The position numbers and the translations under genes are program-made. The notes under the pieces are model-generated. The model did no database searches. It was given only the letters and a program-made list of their open reading frames with translations, and had not been told where the DNA came from. 30,401 nucleotides of DNA from a virus: IMG/VR virus record IMGVR_UViG_3300044470_000167, positions 1 through 30,401 of that record; one strand, given 5' to 3'. Positions within the stretch are counted from its first letter, which is position 1; each line of letters opens with the position of its first letter. Positions 1 through 8,500 of the stretch are shown here, one piece after another.

Positions 1-33
1 GAAACCGCCTTCTTGCTTGCCATGCTTGGAAGC

Positions 34-60
34 ATAATACAAACAGCGCAGTATTGTCAA
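34..60 (-). promoter_or_regulatory. candidate leftward sigma70-type promoter
   Basis: On the minus strand a consensus -35 TTGACA (60-55) is followed by TATTAT (39-34) with a short 15-nt spacer. An alternative -10, TATGCT (36-31), gives an 18-nt spacer. Transcription would leave the window leftwards, so the target gene is not visible. The -35 lies inside a perfect palindrome (51-63). The spacing is not ideal and the reading frame here is still open, so this is tentative. Confidence 0.4.
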
Positions 61-63
61 TAC
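51..63. repeat. perfect 13-bp palindrome over the -35 box, possible operator
   Basis: GTATTG-T-CAATAC is a perfect inverted repeat with 6-bp arms and a one-base centre. It covers the TTGACA hexamer of the leftward promoter, which is where a repressor would block polymerase. Being an operator is inferred from position only; no second copy was noticed in the window. Confidence 0.4.
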
Positions 64-122
64 CCCCTGAACGCAGAACGACGCCCCCGCCGCGAGGGCA
101 GGGGCGCCGGAGTTCGTGAAAG

Positions 123-614
123 TCAAATTGAACGAAGCATCATCACCTTCAGCCAGCCGGAGATAGTGCGGGCGCTGGTCCCCGAGACAAAGCCCGCGTC
201 CGAACCCCATGCGTTGTGGCTTCCATCGCTGTATGAGGCTCCGTCGACTTGGCCAGCCGTGAAGCTCATATTGTTATTGGCCCAGCTAAGGGAGCCGGCC
301 ACATCTGCGTTGGTAGCCGCCGTCCCGTTACTGAACGGCCACATCGCCACGGTGTGCGCGTCCCAAACGCCCGAGGTTCGCGAGGGTGGAGAGGAATTCC
401 CGACCGCCATGTAGATCGTGCCGTTGGTGGAGGACGAAAGAGTGGAAATCAGGACGCGAAACCACCCGATCCCATTCACGTTATCGTAATAGACGATCTG
501 GCTTGGAATCTGAGTGGCGAGGCCGGAATCCGAGAAGAACAGAATATCCGCGCCAGTGCTCGATTGCACATCCCCACCGTGCGCCGCGTCCTTCATTGCG
601 GCGTATTGGTCCAT
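123..614 (-). pseudogene. DUF2341/LamG-like receptor-binding protein fragment, probably damaged
   Basis: The 163-residue frame resembles DUF2341: ADILFFSDSG, then a WFRV-like strand, LSSSTNGTIYMAVGN and SGVWDAHTVAMWPF. This is followed by the start of a LamG-type jelly roll (VDGASYSDGS, TISGWLKV). DUF2341 is found on secreted and phage adhesion proteins. The ATG at 614 overlaps the end of the fibre gene upstream by 22 nt, has no Shine-Dalgarno, and lacks the lead-in usually seen before DUF2341. The frame stops at 123, early in the jelly roll, while the -1 frame stays open to the window edge with plausible beta-strand sequence (FNLTFTNSG). I read this as a gene truncated at the front and frameshifted at the back. 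A sequencing indel or a genuine short coupled gene are alternatives. Confidence 0.5.
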
Positions 615-1774
615 GTACCAACGCTGGACATGATCGCGTAATGAGTCGCATCGTAACCCACCACACAGATTTGATTAGTCACCGCCGCAGTGCTCGCGAT
701 GCTGTGACTTACCGTCCCCCACCCCGTGCGATCCGTTTTCTCGTAATAGACATTCGTGATCGCCGCCAGCGTGATCGCAGTACTCACGTTATTGTCAGAC
801 CGGATGCAGAACTCGTATCCTGCGGCTGGAACCGGGAGCGTCACGGAACAGGTTGTGGCAGTAGAGCACAGGAAGTACTCACGCGGGGCCGTCATCGTAT
901 GCGTGGTGGCTGCGATAAAGAGCGCTGGAATTGCGGATAGCTGGGTACTCCCATCGGGAAAAATGAACCCTCCTGACGTAGATGCGATTGGACCGGCCAC
1001 GGAGAGGCTAGTGGACTTGATAGCGCCGTTCACTTCGAAGGGGACGGTTGGAGTGGTGGTCCCGATGCCGACGTTGCCGGTGCTATCTTGTATCGTAATC
1101 CCATTACCCCCACTGTTAAATAATCCTAAATTTACTCCCGATTTGGCAATAACTTGATTTACGGTTGCCTCGTAACCAACCATATTAATATTATTTCCTA
1201 CTCGTTGGAATCCGCCATTAACTGCCGTCCCGTCAACTTTTAAAATATATGCCCCATCCGCAACTCCATTATTATTTACTTCGAGAGGAACTCCCGGCCC
1301 CGTCGTCCCGATGCCGACGTTGCCTGTGGTTGAATCATAAGTTACATCGCACGTAGTCCCGTTATGCCGACACAGTTGGATCGCCGTGATAGAGTCCGCC
1401 GCCATCGGGGACAACTTACCCAGTGAGGGATTGAATAGACCGCAGTTGCCAATGATCCCGATAGTGCCGGTTACACAGGTGAAGGCGTACTGAGTGGTAA
1501 GGGAGGACGCGCCGCCAACATAAGCCGCACTACCTCCAGCTACCGGCACCCACTCCACGGCTAGCGTGCAGCCCGCCGCGTTATTGCAGGCATAGCGGAC
1601 ACCCGACGCCGCTTGGCATTCTTGCCGATACGTCCCGGTTGTCGCGCCGGGATATCCCGCGCAGGCAATAGGCAACGGGGGTCCGTTGCGGATGCGGGAG
1701 TAATCGATTGTCGTCTGTCCCCACGACGCCACTGATATCGCAACTACGAAGATCATCAAATATAGCTTTCTCAT
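593..1774 (-). CDS. tail fibre-like protein with Sec signal peptide
   Basis: 393 residues. The N-terminus is a signal peptide: Lys/Arg at 2-3, a hydrophobic core LYLMIFVVAISVA and probable cleavage after the SWG at about 17-19. The middle holds two copies of the NVGIGTT-x-P motif followed by a VPxEVNxx strand, a repeat seen in the shafts of trimeric phage fibres and adhesins, then a DGSTQLS turn. The C-terminal part is a compact Cys-containing beta domain ending in GTWTN, an ending I associate with phage fibre-type proteins. ATG at 1774 follows AAGG by 8 nt and begins one base after the preceding stop. It sits at the distal end of the tail module, as receptor-binding genes do. The export signal is odd for a virion protein made in the cytoplasm. 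Confidence 0.6.
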   Translation of the reverse strand: MRKLYLMIFVVAISVASWGQTTIDYSRIRNGPPLPIACAGYPGATTGTYRQECQAASGVRYACNNAAGCTLAVEWVPVAGGSAAYVGGASSLTTQYAFTCVTGTIGIIGNCGLFNPSLGKLSPMAADSITAIQLCRHNGTTCDVTYDSTTGNVGIGTTGPGVPLEVNNNGVADGAYILKVDGTAVNGGFQRVGNNINMVGYEATVNQVIAKSGVNLGLFNSGGNGITIQDSTGNVGIGTTTPTVPFEVNGAIKSTSLSVAGPIASTSGGFIFPDGSTQLSAIPALFIAATTHTMTAPREYFLCSTATTCSVTLPVPAAGYEFCIRSDNNVSTAITLAAITNVYYEKTDRTGWGTVSHSIASTAAVTNQICVVGYDATHYAIMSSVGTWTNTPQ

Positions 1775-1775
1775 G

Positions 1776-2042
1776 TTATTGCCTTATCATTACCCATCCA
1801 GGAGTCCCGTCTCCGCCCCACGGAGCAACGTTAAAAATAACCGATGTTCCGGACACTGTATAGTCCCACGTATCAGAGTCATTGGGGCGTAGTTCCTGCC
1901 CGTCCCGTTGGACTTGGCAGTTAGCGGCCAATGCGGAAGATTGCGTCCAGACAAAGATAGTCTGCCCTGCGGTTGGAGTGAAGTACTGCTTGACACTGTT
2001 CGATATGCTCCCGACCTTGACGAATATGGGGCTATTTGGCAT
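1776..2042 (-). CDS. small beta-rich protein of the fibre module
   Basis: 88 residues from the ATG at 2042, chosen because GGAG lies 6 nt upstream; a TTG at 2054 would add four residues. The sequence (QYFTPTAGQTIFVW, then WDYTVSGTSVIFNV) alternates like a single small beta-sandwich, and there is no signal peptide or membrane segment. Its start overlaps the stop of the preceding 158-residue gene and its stop lies one base before the secreted fibre gene, so it belongs to a tightly packed fibre operon. A fibre accessory or tip domain is a reasonable guess from position. I do not recognise a named family. Confidence 0.5.
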   Translation of the reverse strand: MPNSPIFVKVGSISNSVKQYFTPTAGQTIFVWTQSSALAANCQVQRDGQELRPNDSDTWDYTVSGTSVIFNVAPWGGDGTPGWVMIRQ

Positions 2043-2508
2043 TGAGCGCTCCAATAGTTTCTATGGGCGGTAAGTGCCGATGCTTGGCGCGGACCCAGCG
2101 CCACACGCGCAGCAGCGCGAACAGCGTATCGTCCAAGTCGCCGGCCGCGATGCAGTCGTCAACTGTCTGACAAAGATAATCGATTCCGCCAGCCGCTTGT
2201 TCGTCGATGGTGTACGGCATCCTCGCTTCAACGCAGAGGTCTGCCCAGTGATCGGCTCCGCCCGTGAGGTTCAGTATGGGTTGATCCGCTTTTGCGGCGG
2301 CATGATTCCGTTTGCGAGCGCGCTCGTGGAACCGATCCATCAGTGCGCTCACGCTCGCGTTGCCGTCTTTCACGCTCGCGTCGAGCAGGGCGTCGATCAT
2401 ATCCTGCGTCACGGCTAGCGCGGCGGGCGGCGCCGGGACCGCCGGGGCGGTGGCCTGGGCTGCGATGGCTTGGGAGGCGACGGCGTGGATGGCGTTGATG
2501 TCAGGCAT
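2032..2508 (-). CDS. hypothetical phage protein, mostly helical
   Basis: 158 residues. The first 35 are Ala/Pro/Gln-rich and probably disordered. The rest looks helical and acidic, with a Cys in LCVEA, another in YLCQTVDDC and a Trp-rich stretch (RVWRWVRAK) near the end. ATG at 2508 has GGAG 5 nt upstream. It is separated from the long fibre gene by the plus-strand regulator and a 48-residue ORF. The lack of beta-rich sequence makes it unlike its neighbours; a fibre-assembly chaperone is possible but unproven. No family recognised. Confidence 0.5.
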   Translation of the reverse strand: MPDINAIHAVASQAIAAQATAPAVPAPPAALAVTQDMIDALLDASVKDGNASVSALMDRFHERARKRNHAAAKADQPILNLTGGADHWADLCVEARMPYTIDEQAAGGIDYLCQTVDDCIAAGDLDDTLFALLRVWRWVRAKHRHLPPIETIGALNAK

Positions 2509-2518
2509 AAATCTCCGC

Positions 2519-2547
2519 TTGCAATGCGTATCGCGTTATGCAATACT
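2519..2547 (+). promoter_or_regulatory. promoter of the ribbon-helix-helix gene with inverted repeat
   Basis: TTGCAA (2519-2524), exactly 17 nt, then AATACT (2542-2547). Transcription would begin near 2554, which is the GTG start of the regulator, so the mRNA would be leaderless. Arms TTGCA (2519-2523) and TGCAA (2539-2543) form an inverted repeat touching both boxes, as expected of an autoregulatory operator. The operator role is inferred. Confidence 0.5.
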
Positions 2548-2553
2548 GTAGAG

Positions 2554-2703
2554 GTGAAGGCAACCAGCTTCCGACTTCCCGAATCGAGCATCGAGCAACT
2601 GGCCAAATTGGCAGCGCAACTCTGTATGACTGCGACGCAGGTGATCGTTGTGGCCCTCGACCGGATGTTCCAACAGGAGAACTCGATTTATGGGCGGTTG
2701 TGA
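2554..2703 (+). CDS. ribbon-helix-helix (CopG/Arc-like) DNA-binding protein
   Basis: 49 residues from GTG at 2554. The layout is a short beta-strand with alternating residues (TSFRLPES, about 4-11) that would enter the DNA major groove as a dimer, then helix A (IEQLAKLAAQL), a turn, and helix B (TATQVIVVALDRMF). This is the whole minimal RHH fold. A start at ATG 2524 would add 10 residues but would overlap the -35 box. The gene runs against the surrounding minus-strand operon and has its own promoter, so it behaves like a moron or a small regulator. It could repress its own promoter through the TTGCA/TGCAA repeat; an antitoxin is possible but no toxin partner is adjacent. Confidence 0.6.
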   Translation: MKATSFRLPESSIEQLAKLAAQLCMTATQVIVVALDRMFQQENSIYGRL

Positions 2704-2724
2704 TCTTGTTTGACATGGTCAGAC

Positions 2725-2871
2725 CTACGACTGCCGGATTCCGGTGAACGGCGGCCGGGGACGCAGCGGAACCCGCGGGGCTTCCTGTCTGCGCGGCGCC
2801 GTGGTCTCCCAATATCCGATTGGTTGGCTGGGTATGCCGAACAGAACCATGAGAAGCAGTGCGATTGTCAT
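2725..2871 (-). CDS. 48-residue secreted or membrane-anchored small protein
   Basis: ATG at 2871 is preceded by AGGAG six bases upstream, which overlaps the stop codon of the 880-residue fibre gene; a second in-frame ATG at 2877 is too close to the AGGAG. The protein begins with a hydrophobic stretch (MTIALLLMVLFGIPS) and continues as a short Pro/Arg-rich tail (APRVPLRPRPPF). That is a signal peptide or single membrane anchor plus a proline-rich periplasmic or cytoplasmic tail. No lipobox Cys, so it is not an obvious Rz1 spanin. The strong, well-spaced ribosome site is the best evidence that it is real. Function unknown. Confidence 0.45.
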   Translation of the reverse strand: MTIALLLMVLFGIPSQPIGYWETTAPRRQEAPRVPLRPRPPFTGIRQS

Positions 2872-2880
2872 AGTCATCTC

Positions 2881-5523
2881 CTAAAATGCCGAATAGAACG
2901 GAATCCAATACTCGCTGCCGTCTTTGTTAAACACCAGAAACCCAGCGGTACTCGACGGCGGAGTAGAGCCAGCCACTGACACTGGAATCAAGCGCAGAGA
3001 GTGAGTTCCGCCAGCGTCCTGAAGAAATAGTTCTCCAGGAGCGTTGGAGGCCCTCGGGATGCGCACCAAAGCTTGTGCCTCTTGGCCGGTGGTCATTGAT
3101 CCGGAAGCGCCCGCGCTCGTATTTGTAACTTGCACCGTACGCGGATAGGTAGAATCGGAATCACTCACCTTGACATAGTTCGTCCCGTCGATATTGACTA
3201 CCACGGTCCCACTGGTCACGCTGATGGTAGGAGACGTCAGAGACACCGCCGCTGAAATAGTCCCAGCCTGTATCTGAGCCGCCTGGACAGTACCCAATAC
3301 CGCCACGTTCGCCGAAATGGTTCCAGCCTGTATCTGAGACGCCTGGACAGTACCCAATACCGCCACGTTCGCCGAAATAGTCCCAGCCTGTATCTGAGCC
3401 GCCTGGACAGTACCCAATACCGCCACGTTCGCCGAAATGGTTCCAGCCTGTATCTGAGACGCCTGGACAGTACCCAATACCGCCACGTTCGCCGCCAACG
3501 TCCCTGCAACCAAGTCCGCCGGGGCCTGCGAACTGTCCCACGCGCTCCCCGTCGCTGTCTTGTAGATTTTGTATGGCGTTGTGGCGAGATCAACGACTGT
3601 CGATCCTGCCGGATAAGCGGCATTCGGGAGCGTGGGCAAGCCATACACCGCGATGAGGTTCAGCAACACGATGTTTTGGCTGCCATCAAGCCCCATCGTG
3701 TAGCCCAATGCAGCTACCGTCTTTCCGGCTGAGATGGAGAGTCCAGCGCCGTTATTCGCCGCCGTCCCGCCGGCAGCCGTGGCTTGTATTCCGTCCCCGG
3801 CGACTACGCGATCAACCGCCACGTCATCGATCCACCAGTCTCCTGAGATCGCCCCACCGGTCAGGTTGGCCACCCCGAAATACACCAGAGCATAGGCCGC
3901 GTTGGAGGGTGCTACGACGCTCAAAGCAGTGTAGGTCGTCCAGACCGTAGCGGGCACGGGGTACCAGTCCTGAGCCCCGCTGATGTAGGTTCCGGTGGAG
4001 TTGTAAAACCCGACGTGAATATCCGCCACTCCGGTGGCGCCGGCCGAGCATTGATAGACGATCTTCATCGCCAACTGATCGCCCGGCTTGCAAGATACTT
4101 CCTGCGACGCGACGTAAGCGTTCGATGGCGGCGGAAGCGTCACGAAATGCAGGCTGTACGATCCGCCAGGGGTGTGATTATGGCCCGTCACGACCTCGCA
4201 CTGAGGAGAGCATACCCAGCCATTCAGACCAAGTTCGAATCCGGGGTTTACTAACTCGTTTGCTCCCGGAGCGGACAGTGCCCCAGGCTTACCGGTGGGG
4301 TTCAGGCCAATGGTCGGGTCAACGGTGTGGATATTAAGAAACGTAAGGTCCAGCGTCCCGAGCGTGGGCGAAGGAGTGAGGTCGAAATGATCGGCTCCCA
4401 GCCATGCGGTGGTCTGGAGTGTGTATGCTCCCGTTCCGCCCGAAGAGTCGGTGCCTAGATGCGAGACCGCATATAGCTGAAACCGAAACGTGCGGTATAG
4501 GTTAGGGGTTCCATCGTCGTTCGTTACGGACGGGAAAATCCAGTCATCCATCCCGCCTGGAATGCTAACTATAGTCCCCGGAATAGACAAGCCGCCCTGC
4601 TGCCATCCGCTGTCAGTTACCCACTGACCCTGATAAAGGGTAGTGTCGTTATTCGGGAACGTCGGGTCTTCGTGCCACACCCCAAAACCGTCTTCGTATC
4701 CTAGTTGGATGATCAGGAACGAAAACCAGTAATACGGGTCTGCGGAAAGGGACGGTTGTGTCCATTGCAGTAAATTCCACTTCCAGCACTGCACGCCGTT
4801 TACGTTGACGGCGTAGGTCATCAGGTCATCAGTGTCATCGGGAACGAATAAAGCGTCCGTGATATCGTTCGCCGGGCACGGCTGCGCAACCTGGACCGTA
4901 AACGATGCGATGATCGCGGAGACCGGAGGAGTGTCTTGTGCTCCGTCCCCGGAAGCCGCGGCCACGCGCCAATTCCCGTATGCGGGATTGGTCGGTACCC
5001 ACTGGTCCGTTGTAACAACCTGCCCGACCGTTGTCAGTGCATACTGGTCAAGCCATTGAAACGTTCCCGTACCGGGGTCGATCCACAACCGAACTGTAGC
5101 GGGCACGCCCGACATCACCGGAACGATATCGATTAGCATGTGCAGCCCGGCTTCGACGTCCTGGTAGACAGAAGCTGAACGCTCATCGGCGGACAACCCC
5201 GTCACGGTTGCAGCCGTGCCGCTTCCGATGGAGCCCGTACCGGTTACTTGCGCCGGGATGCCCGACTCGCTGCGCTGGATCTCGGTCCAGGAGTACGTGG
5301 AGTTGTCGGTAAGGATGATGGACGTTCCGCCGCCGACGAATGTGTCCGAGGTGGATGGATCGCACTGAACCGTGACGGTGTTGGCGGAGCCATCCACCTT
5401 CTGGACACGCACGGGCTTGTTGGCGGATTGTGAGAACGGAAGAAGCGTGAAGACCACAGGTTGATTCGTGGCGTCACACAGGCGCGTCCCGTCCGTGATC
5501 TTCTCTGTGATAAGCAGTGGCAT
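2881..5523 (-). CDS. large tail fibre with carbohydrate-binding-like module and repeat shaft
   Basis: 880 residues. The N-terminal about 400 residues are beta-rich with Trp-rich strands, probably the part that attaches to the tail tip. Residues about 421-573 resemble a CBM4/9-type carbohydrate-binding sandwich, starting NPGFELGLNGW and ending WWIDDVAVDR, the usual pattern of that fold. Residues about 675-760 are four 20-residue repeats of the type ISANVAVLGTVQASQIQAGT, expected to form a trimeric beta shaft. A small C-terminal domain follows. The gene begins three bases after the megatron gene's stop, so it is very likely its co-expressed fibre. The sugar-binding module suggests a polysaccharide receptor. 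Confidence 0.65.
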   Translation of the reverse strand: MPLLITEKITDGTRLCDATNQPVVFTLLPFSQSANKPVRVQKVDGSANTVTVQCDPSTSDTFVGGGTSIILTDNSTYSWTEIQRSESGIPAQVTGTGSIGSGTAATVTGLSADERSASVYQDVEAGLHMLIDIVPVMSGVPATVRLWIDPGTGTFQWLDQYALTTVGQVVTTDQWVPTNPAYGNWRVAAASGDGAQDTPPVSAIIASFTVQVAQPCPANDITDALFVPDDTDDLMTYAVNVNGVQCWKWNLLQWTQPSLSADPYYWFSFLIIQLGYEDGFGVWHEDPTFPNNDTTLYQGQWVTDSGWQQGGLSIPGTIVSIPGGMDDWIFPSVTNDDGTPNLYRTFRFQLYAVSHLGTDSSGGTGAYTLQTTAWLGADHFDLTPSPTLGTLDLTFLNIHTVDPTIGLNPTGKPGALSAPGANELVNPGFELGLNGWVCSPQCEVVTGHNHTPGGSYSLHFVTLPPPSNAYVASQEVSCKPGDQLAMKIVYQCSAGATGVADIHVGFYNSTGTYISGAQDWYPVPATVWTTYTALSVVAPSNAAYALVYFGVANLTGGAISGDWWIDDVAVDRVVAGDGIQATAAGGTAANNGAGLSISAGKTVAALGYTMGLDGSQNIVLLNLIAVYGLPTLPNAAYPAGSTVVDLATTPYKIYKTATGSAWDSSQAPADLVAGTLAANVAVLGTVQASQIQAGTISANVAVLGTVQAAQIQAGTISANVAVLGTVQASQIQAGTISANVAVLGTVQAAQIQAGTISAAVSLTSPTISVTSGTVVVNIDGTNYVKVSDSDSTYPRTVQVTNTSAGASGSMTTGQEAQALVRIPRASNAPGELFLQDAGGTHSLRLIPVSVAGSTPPSSTAGFLVFNKDGSEYWIPFYSAF
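3254..3493. repeat. perfect 120-bp tandem duplication (four 60-bp units, A-B-A-B)
   Basis: Bases 3254-3373 and 3374-3493 are identical. Each 120-bp copy holds two 60-bp units differing at a few sites (for example GAAATAGTCCC versus GAAATGGTTCC), encoding 20-residue shaft repeats alternating AAQIQ and ASQIQ. Whole repeats keep the frame, so copy number could change fibre length. Confidence 0.95.
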
Positions 5524-5526
5524 CGT

Positions 5527-8500
5527 TTAGCTCACCGTGAGCGATGTGCCCTGGGAGTGGAACAGATACATCTCCCGCATTGGGGCTGAGGAAATCGACG
5601 CTGAGTTCCCGTTGGCGTCTTCCACCTTCACTTGGAACACCCAGACTTGGCCGGACTCGTTTGGCAGATCCGGAACGGCCACCTGCATGGACAGGGCGTT
5701 GTTGGGAATCATCATCGACTTGCTGAGCTTCGCGGGCTCGGTGGACGCTTCGACCACAATCACCAGATCCCCGGTGGCTGGCGTGATAGCCCACTGGCCG
5801 GCCAGGTTCACTGTGGTCTGCGGGCTCCCCGTGACGTCCTTCACCACTTGGACGTCGCCCGCGTCAGCCCCCGTGAGAACCATAACGAGGTAGCCCGCCT
5901 CAATGCCCGTGTCTCCGCCAGGAAAATAGGGGTTGGCTATCTCGGAATCGGTGAACGAGGTCGCGGTGAACGTGGCGTAGTTCCGCATCACCAGCAGGTC
6001 CCCGACGGCCAGCAGGGTGGTCAAGTCCGGAAGCGTGTGGCCGGCGGAGTTCGCCCCGATGGTGAGGGTGAACATCCCTGTGCCTGTATCGGTAAGGGAA
6101 CTGTGGGCGACGGGAAGGTTCAGGACCGGCAGTTCCAGCGACGGGTCGTACTTCGCCAGGAGTGTGGCAGTCCGATTCGCCCACTGGTCCGTGGTCATGC
6201 CGGCGCCGGCGATGGTGACGGTGTTAGACGTTACGCCCGTTACGCCCTGCACTTGCTGAGCCCACGGGCCACCGTGCACTTCCTTGAACCACTGAACCGC
6301 GAGATGGTCCGCCACGGAATCCGGGCCGCCGGGGGTGTTCTCGGCGAACGCCGTGATGACGGCCGACGTCACGCCGGAAGCCACGCCCTGGTTCTGATGC
6401 CATCCCCCAACGCTGCCCGAAGGGGATGCCAGGTAGACGTCGCCGCCGTTCGCCCCTGTCGGCCAGGTGATCGTCACCGCAATGGAACCGGTCCCGCCGG
6501 AAGGAATCACAACCGACACGATGTTCGAGAAGTCCGTGTTCCGGTACGGCGTGGCCGTGTCGAACGCCGCGACCGCCACTTCGTAGACGCCCGCCGCCAG
6601 CGCCCCGGCGGTCCCGACGGTGCACGAAATGACGGGCGGCTGAAGCAGTTGCGATGTGAGGGTGATGGGCGGGATGCCCTTGATTGACACCCCCACGGTT
6701 GGGGCACCGCTGCCGTCGATGCCGTAGACCGGCTGTAAGCCGAACGTGCCCTTGCCTGATGCGCCCTTTGGGTACACTGCATCGCCCGCCAGCGGAGCCA
6801 CGTAACCAGGGGACCACGGGAACGGCGCCCGCGGCCCGGTGATGAAGTGCTCGTAGGCCGCGACCAGCGAGACGTCCTGTTCCATCATGCCGGCGGAATT
6901 GAAGCTGGTGAACTTGAAGTACCGCACCTGCCCGACGTCGCTCCACTGGTACGGCGCTTCGAACATGGCCGGATCGACTTTACAGAACAGCGCGCCGGCC
7001 GCGTGGGCCTGGATGCGCGTTCCGAACACGCCGCGACGAAGATAGGTCAGGCTGTAGGCGCACGCGCTCACCGGCGTGGCCGTCCGGTAGGCCATCAACT
7101 CCTGGTCCACCAGGATCAGCGAGACGTCCTGGTCCGCCTGGGTTTGGCTGTAGGATTCCAGCGTCCCGAGGCTCATGGTCAGGTCAACCGCCAGCGTGCC
7201 AGTAGAATCGGGGTCTGCGTTGGCCGCCAGGCTGGCCGTGAGCACCCCCATGACCGCCGGGCCCGTCTGCCGCCCCACCATGCTGTAGCTGGCCCCGTCG
7301 GCGCTCATGTGGATGGTGGCGCCGCCCCAATGCGGGCCGCCGCTCAGCCCCATCAGGAGGGTGTAGAGCGGAATCGAGGCCATGCCAGCCACAGCCTCAA
7401 AGAACACCGGCGGGTTCACGGATCCGGGGTCCGCGTAGTACCCGGGCCCCATCGCGCCGGTAACCTGCTTCCCGTGCAGCGTCGGCGCCGAAACGGACCA
7501 CGGGAACTCTTCGCACTTCACCGTGAGGGCCAACTGATCGTCTTCCTCGATGGAAACGATGCGCACCGGCTTCTTCACGCACCCTAGGTAGGGATCCGTG
7601 ATGGTCACGATGTCCATCGGCTCCAAGAGGGGGTATATCGCCGCGCTCAACTTGAACTCATAGGTGCAGCCGCCCTCGATATAGCACTTCCGCTGCACCA
7701 GCGTGCGGGCCACCGCCGCGCCCGTCGCCTGGCCGCAGATCATGTGCTGGCTCACCGGCGAGGCCGGCCGCGCGCCGTACAGCCCCACGTGACAAGCGTC
7801 TTCCTCCGTCACCGGCTCGGCGTTGTACTGGTTCGATCTGTTGCACCACTCTACCGTGACTTGGTTGTAGGCGTCCCGCACGCTCGGGCGTGTCAGCTTG
7901 ATCGGCACTTCCCCCGGCGCGCAAAGGAAATCGTCATCGTCCAGGTCGTACTGCGGTTGGGTGTTCGGGGTGAACGTAGAACCGTTTCCGATGGCGCTGG
8001 TGTCGCCGTACGACCGAAACTTCAGCAGGCCCTCGGACCAGAAGCAGTTCCCGTTCTGGACCTCCATGACGTCCTGGATGAACTGGGCGGCCGTCTGCGC
8101 GGAGTCGAGCAAGGGCGACACGAACAACCCGTTGGCCGCGCAGTACGTGTAAAGCTCGCCAGACGGCCCCAGCCCACAGGTGGCGCTATCGGACGGAAGG
8201 TCTGCGGCGTCCCACCCCAGCGGCCCGTATAGCGGGCTGGTGAGCAAATCCTTGATGACGTCGGCCGCGCAGCAATCCACGATGGATCCGCCGAACGGCA
8301 CGAATCCGACAACCTCGAAATTCAGGTTCGGCAACATCCCGGCGGAGCCCAGGTCGAATAGGGCGCTCCCGACGCACGCCAGTTCGGAATAACCGACGGC
8401 CTGGGGCCCGGGGAAGTTACTCACCAGGAAATTCCACGGCGCCTGCCCCAACGTGCCAGGAAATAGCACTAGGTCCAGGTGTACGAGCGGATCTCCGGTG

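Noticed and set aside
3241-3500. CRISPR-like repeat array
   Set aside because: The 60-bp units are contiguous without spacers and encode in-frame fibre repeats.
5632-6687. 351-codon plus-strand frame inside the megatron gene, and similar long antisense frames at 6847-7587, 10787-11626, 14577-15920 and 22382-23209
   Set aside because: They are Arg/Gly/Pro/His-rich shadows of well-supported minus-strand genes in GC-rich DNA, without promoters or domains.
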